Program-made: the position numbers and the translations under genes
The notes under the pieces: generated by a model
What the model was told of the DNA's origin: nothing
Databases searched by the model: none
The model's input: only the letters and a program-made list of their open reading frames with translations
In this document: piece by piece, positions 6,301 to 7,013 of the stretch
How positions within the stretch are numbered: the first letter of the stretch is position 1
How the letters are laid out: the number at the start of each line of letters is the position of its first letter
From: Acetobacteraceae bacterium
GTDB taxonomy: Bacteria > Pseudomonadota > Alphaproteobacteria > Acetobacterales > Acetobacteraceae
DNA: 7,013 bases
Assembly: GCA_027311485.1 (NCBI GenBank)
Contig: DAICYU010000218.1
Coordinates: 1 to 7,013, forward strand
Reading direction: 5' to 3'

Positions 6301-7013
6301 AGCGCCCGCGAGTACGCGATTATCACGACCGATCCCCAGGGGCGCATCACCAGTTGGAACGCAGGTGCCGAACGCCTGCTTGGATATGCGGCCGAGGAGG
6401 TTCTGGGACAGCCGACGGATATTTTCTTCACCCCGGAGGACCGCGCCAGCCGCGTGCCGCAGCGGGAACTCGAACAGGCGCTGCAGCAAGGCCGGGCCGG
6501 CAATGAACGGTGGCACATCCGCAAGGATGGCACGCGCTTCTTCGCCAGCGGCGTGACACTTCCCCTGGCGGACGGGCCCGAGCGCGGCTTGCTGGCGATC
6601 TTTCGCGACCGGACACAGGAACGACAGTTGGAGGAGGAGGTCCAACGCCGGAATGCGGAGTTACGCGCGGTGCTGGAGGCGGTCCCGGTCGCCGTCTGGT
6701 TTACCCATGATGACCAGGCGCAATACGCGGACGGCAATCGCGTCGCCGCGGAACTGCTCCGGCTCGCGCCCGGCGCGAATGCATCGGAGACCCCGGCTGG
6801 GGGAATGCGACCGGCCCACCGATCCTTCCGTGGCGGCGCCGAAGCGGACCCGCGGGACCTGCCGCTGCAACGCGCCGTCCGGGGCGAAAGCGTGTGGAAC
6901 GACCTGGTGCAAGTGCGCATGGCCGATGGCAGGATGCGCGACCTGATCTGCAGCGCGGTCCCGCTGTTCGACCCGTCCGGGCGGGTGATCGGTGCGGTCT
7001 GCACCGGAACCGA
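3322..7013 (+). CDS. Multidomain hybrid sensor histidine kinase (PAS-GAF-HisKA-HATPase-REC-GAF-PAS-PAS), 3'-partial
   Basis: The frame stays open for 1230 codons to the window edge. Domains, numbered from ATG 3322: a PAS domain (about 15-155) opening with the recurrent MRAHDWASTPLG..WPQSLRT and ending FCPVIETTDRVIGERRL; GAF (about 165-325); HisKA with FFSNVSHEFRTPLTL, phospho-acceptor His350; HATPase_c with N-box FNLLSNAFKF (Asn465, Asn469), G1 DTGIGIP (498-504) and G2 GSGIGL (528-533); a low-complexity linker (about 570-680); receiver with Asp684/Asp685, phospho-acceptor Asp728 in TDVMMP, Ser758 and Lys780; GAF (about 814-974) with GPCG at 883-886; PAS (about 985-1100); a short charged helix; and a second PAS starting near 1114. 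No transmembrane segment is apparent, so it is probably cytosolic. All catalytic residues of the kinase and receiver are present, so autophosphorylation and His-Asp transfer are expected. The signal is unknown. Family knowledge suggests that the part beyond the window holds another kinase (HisKA or HWE) or a similar output. Confidence 0.92.
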   Translation, partial: MTAEASPEVSFLAGGGDMGALMRAHDWASTPLGRPDAWPQSLRTTVSTCLNCAFPILVWWGPDLVKIYNDAYTQILGSKHPHALGRPGRDVWPEIWDVIGPMLDTVLTRGEPTRAEDLLLPLERHGYAEECYFSFSYSPIHDESGAVGGVFCPVIETTDRVIGERRLRLLGDLAQSAAGPASPEDFARAAMTCMANGGLRDFVFAALYLQDNTEPLRPIGTAGIPEGTNPALFDGAAWQVDDVIATGTSRILNNLRTRFAALADGAWALFPERALILPLDAGTGRRLGALVVGLSFHRPLEELRDFAELAAGQIASGLAKARAYEEERRRAEALAELDRAKTVFFSNVSHEFRTPLTLMLGPIEEILAKPEADLAADIRETLDRAHRSTLRLQKLVDSMLDFSRIEAGRMDAAYVPTDIAQMTAELASSYESLTERAGLRLTIACEPLPSPVYLDRDMWEKVVFNLLSNAFKFTLAGEIRVMTGLSADGCAAEVTVADTGIGIPAEALPRLFERFYRVEETRGRSIEGSGIGLAMVRELVQLHGGTIRVASVPGEGSSFVVSIPLGSDHLATARLGADQLGPVQVGPAYRPAGHLAAAHPPRHTPGHPPEHPPEHPPGSRVVEDTRTSRSGRRSAMFLSEAERWLPLEPVTNSEQADAAPASRHPGFQAASSRSVNAGHVLVADDNADMRGYIERLLANAGFSVQAVADGQSALDAALRRAPDLVLTDVMMPRLDGFALLSALRGDPRTAHLPVVLLSARAGDDARIEGLQAGADDYLVKPFNARELVARVEGNIRLARQRWRADRKVLAQKGILERIATAAPLDEILQEIIRFVEQEQPGAQCAIMTLSDDGTRIASVRAAGLAAAYCQTLTGSPLTASVVGPCGLAARTGRAVAVGNTGAETGFPDEWRHLMRRHGIRAILSTPVLAGRGAVVGLLELLFLEPADPLTASPVAADPELTDIATKLIAIAIERHSADATLREREERLRLIIDSAREYAIITTDPQGRITSWNAGAERLLGYAAEEVLGQPTDIFFTPEDRASRVPQRELEQALQQGRAGNERWHIRKDGTRFFASGVTLPLADGPERGLLAIFRDRTQERQLEEEVQRRNAELRAVLEAVPVAVWFTHDDQAQYADGNRVAAELLRLAPGANASETPAGGMRPAHRSFRGGAEADPRDLPLQRAVRGESVWNDLVQVRMADGRMRDLICSAVPLFDPSGRVIGAVCTGT
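5116..5175 (+). repeat. Five in-frame 12-bp tandem repeats encoding a His-Pro-rich kinase linker
   Basis: Units start at 5116, 5128, 5140, 5152 and 5164, each close to CACCCCCCTGAG. They encode HPPR-HTPG-HPPE-HPPE-HPPG (residues 599-618) between the HATPase and receiver domains. Each unit has a C-run (six C in four units, four C in one). The minus strand therefore carries five G-runs separated by 6-nt spacers, a pattern compatible with a G-quadruplex. The linker resumes family-like sequence at FLSEAERWLP. Confidence 0.8.

Noticed and set aside
5332..6645. Long open frame on the minus strand (437 codons) opposite the receiver and GAF regions
   Set aside because: The plus-strand frame encodes clear receiver, GAF and PAS motifs there. 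The antisense translation shows no recognisable domain and is typical of GC-rich shadow frames.
5922..7004. Minus-strand open frame of 360 codons, rich in Ser and Arg
   Set aside because: Composition is that of an antisense shadow of the kinase GAF-PAS-PAS region; no motif is recognisable.

Overview
This is a 7 kb, GC-rich (by eye clearly above 60% G+C) bacterial window with three genes, all on the + strand. The gene families, GC-rich codon use and GATCATG-type intergenic palindromes suggest an alphaproteobacterium, plausibly Rhodospirillales/Acetobacteraceae. That placement is inferred from family resemblance, not from a marker gene.

Layout. (1) Positions 3-1550 hold the 3' part of a TPR protein whose C-terminal half resembles glycosyltransferase family 9 (heptosyltransferase-like). 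Its frame is open to the left edge of the window. (2) Positions 1551-1664 are a short intergenic stretch made almost entirely of two palindromes. One is a 41-bp element that includes the stop codon of gene 1; the other is a 56-bp hairpin ending at the ribosome binding site of gene 2. (3) Positions 1665-3017 hold a complete LLM-class, FMN-dependent monooxygenase of the NtaA/SnaA/DszA family. (4) Positions 3018-3321 are intergenic. They begin, at the first base after the stop codon, with eight tandem 16-bp units, followed by about 175 bp with no clear signal. (5) From 3322 to the right edge runs a very large hybrid sensor kinase: PAS, GAF, HisKA, HATPase_c, a proline/histidine-rich linker, a receiver, then GAF, PAS and PAS. 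It is cut off by the window, and its end probably carries a second output module.

How the genes relate. The three genes are co-directional, but the gaps (114 and 304 bp, both filled with repeats) and the unrelated functions do not suggest a single operon. No flavin reductase, response regulator or glycan gene cluster lies inside the window, so partners must be elsewhere. I see no mobile element, RNA gene or CRISPR array, and no clear evidence of a new defence or biosynthetic system. The most unusual content is non-coding or low-complexity: a perfectly phased 16-bp minisatellite, twin intergenic palindromes, and in-frame 12-bp tandem repeats inside two of the three proteins, one of which gives a G-quadruplex-like pattern on the minus strand.
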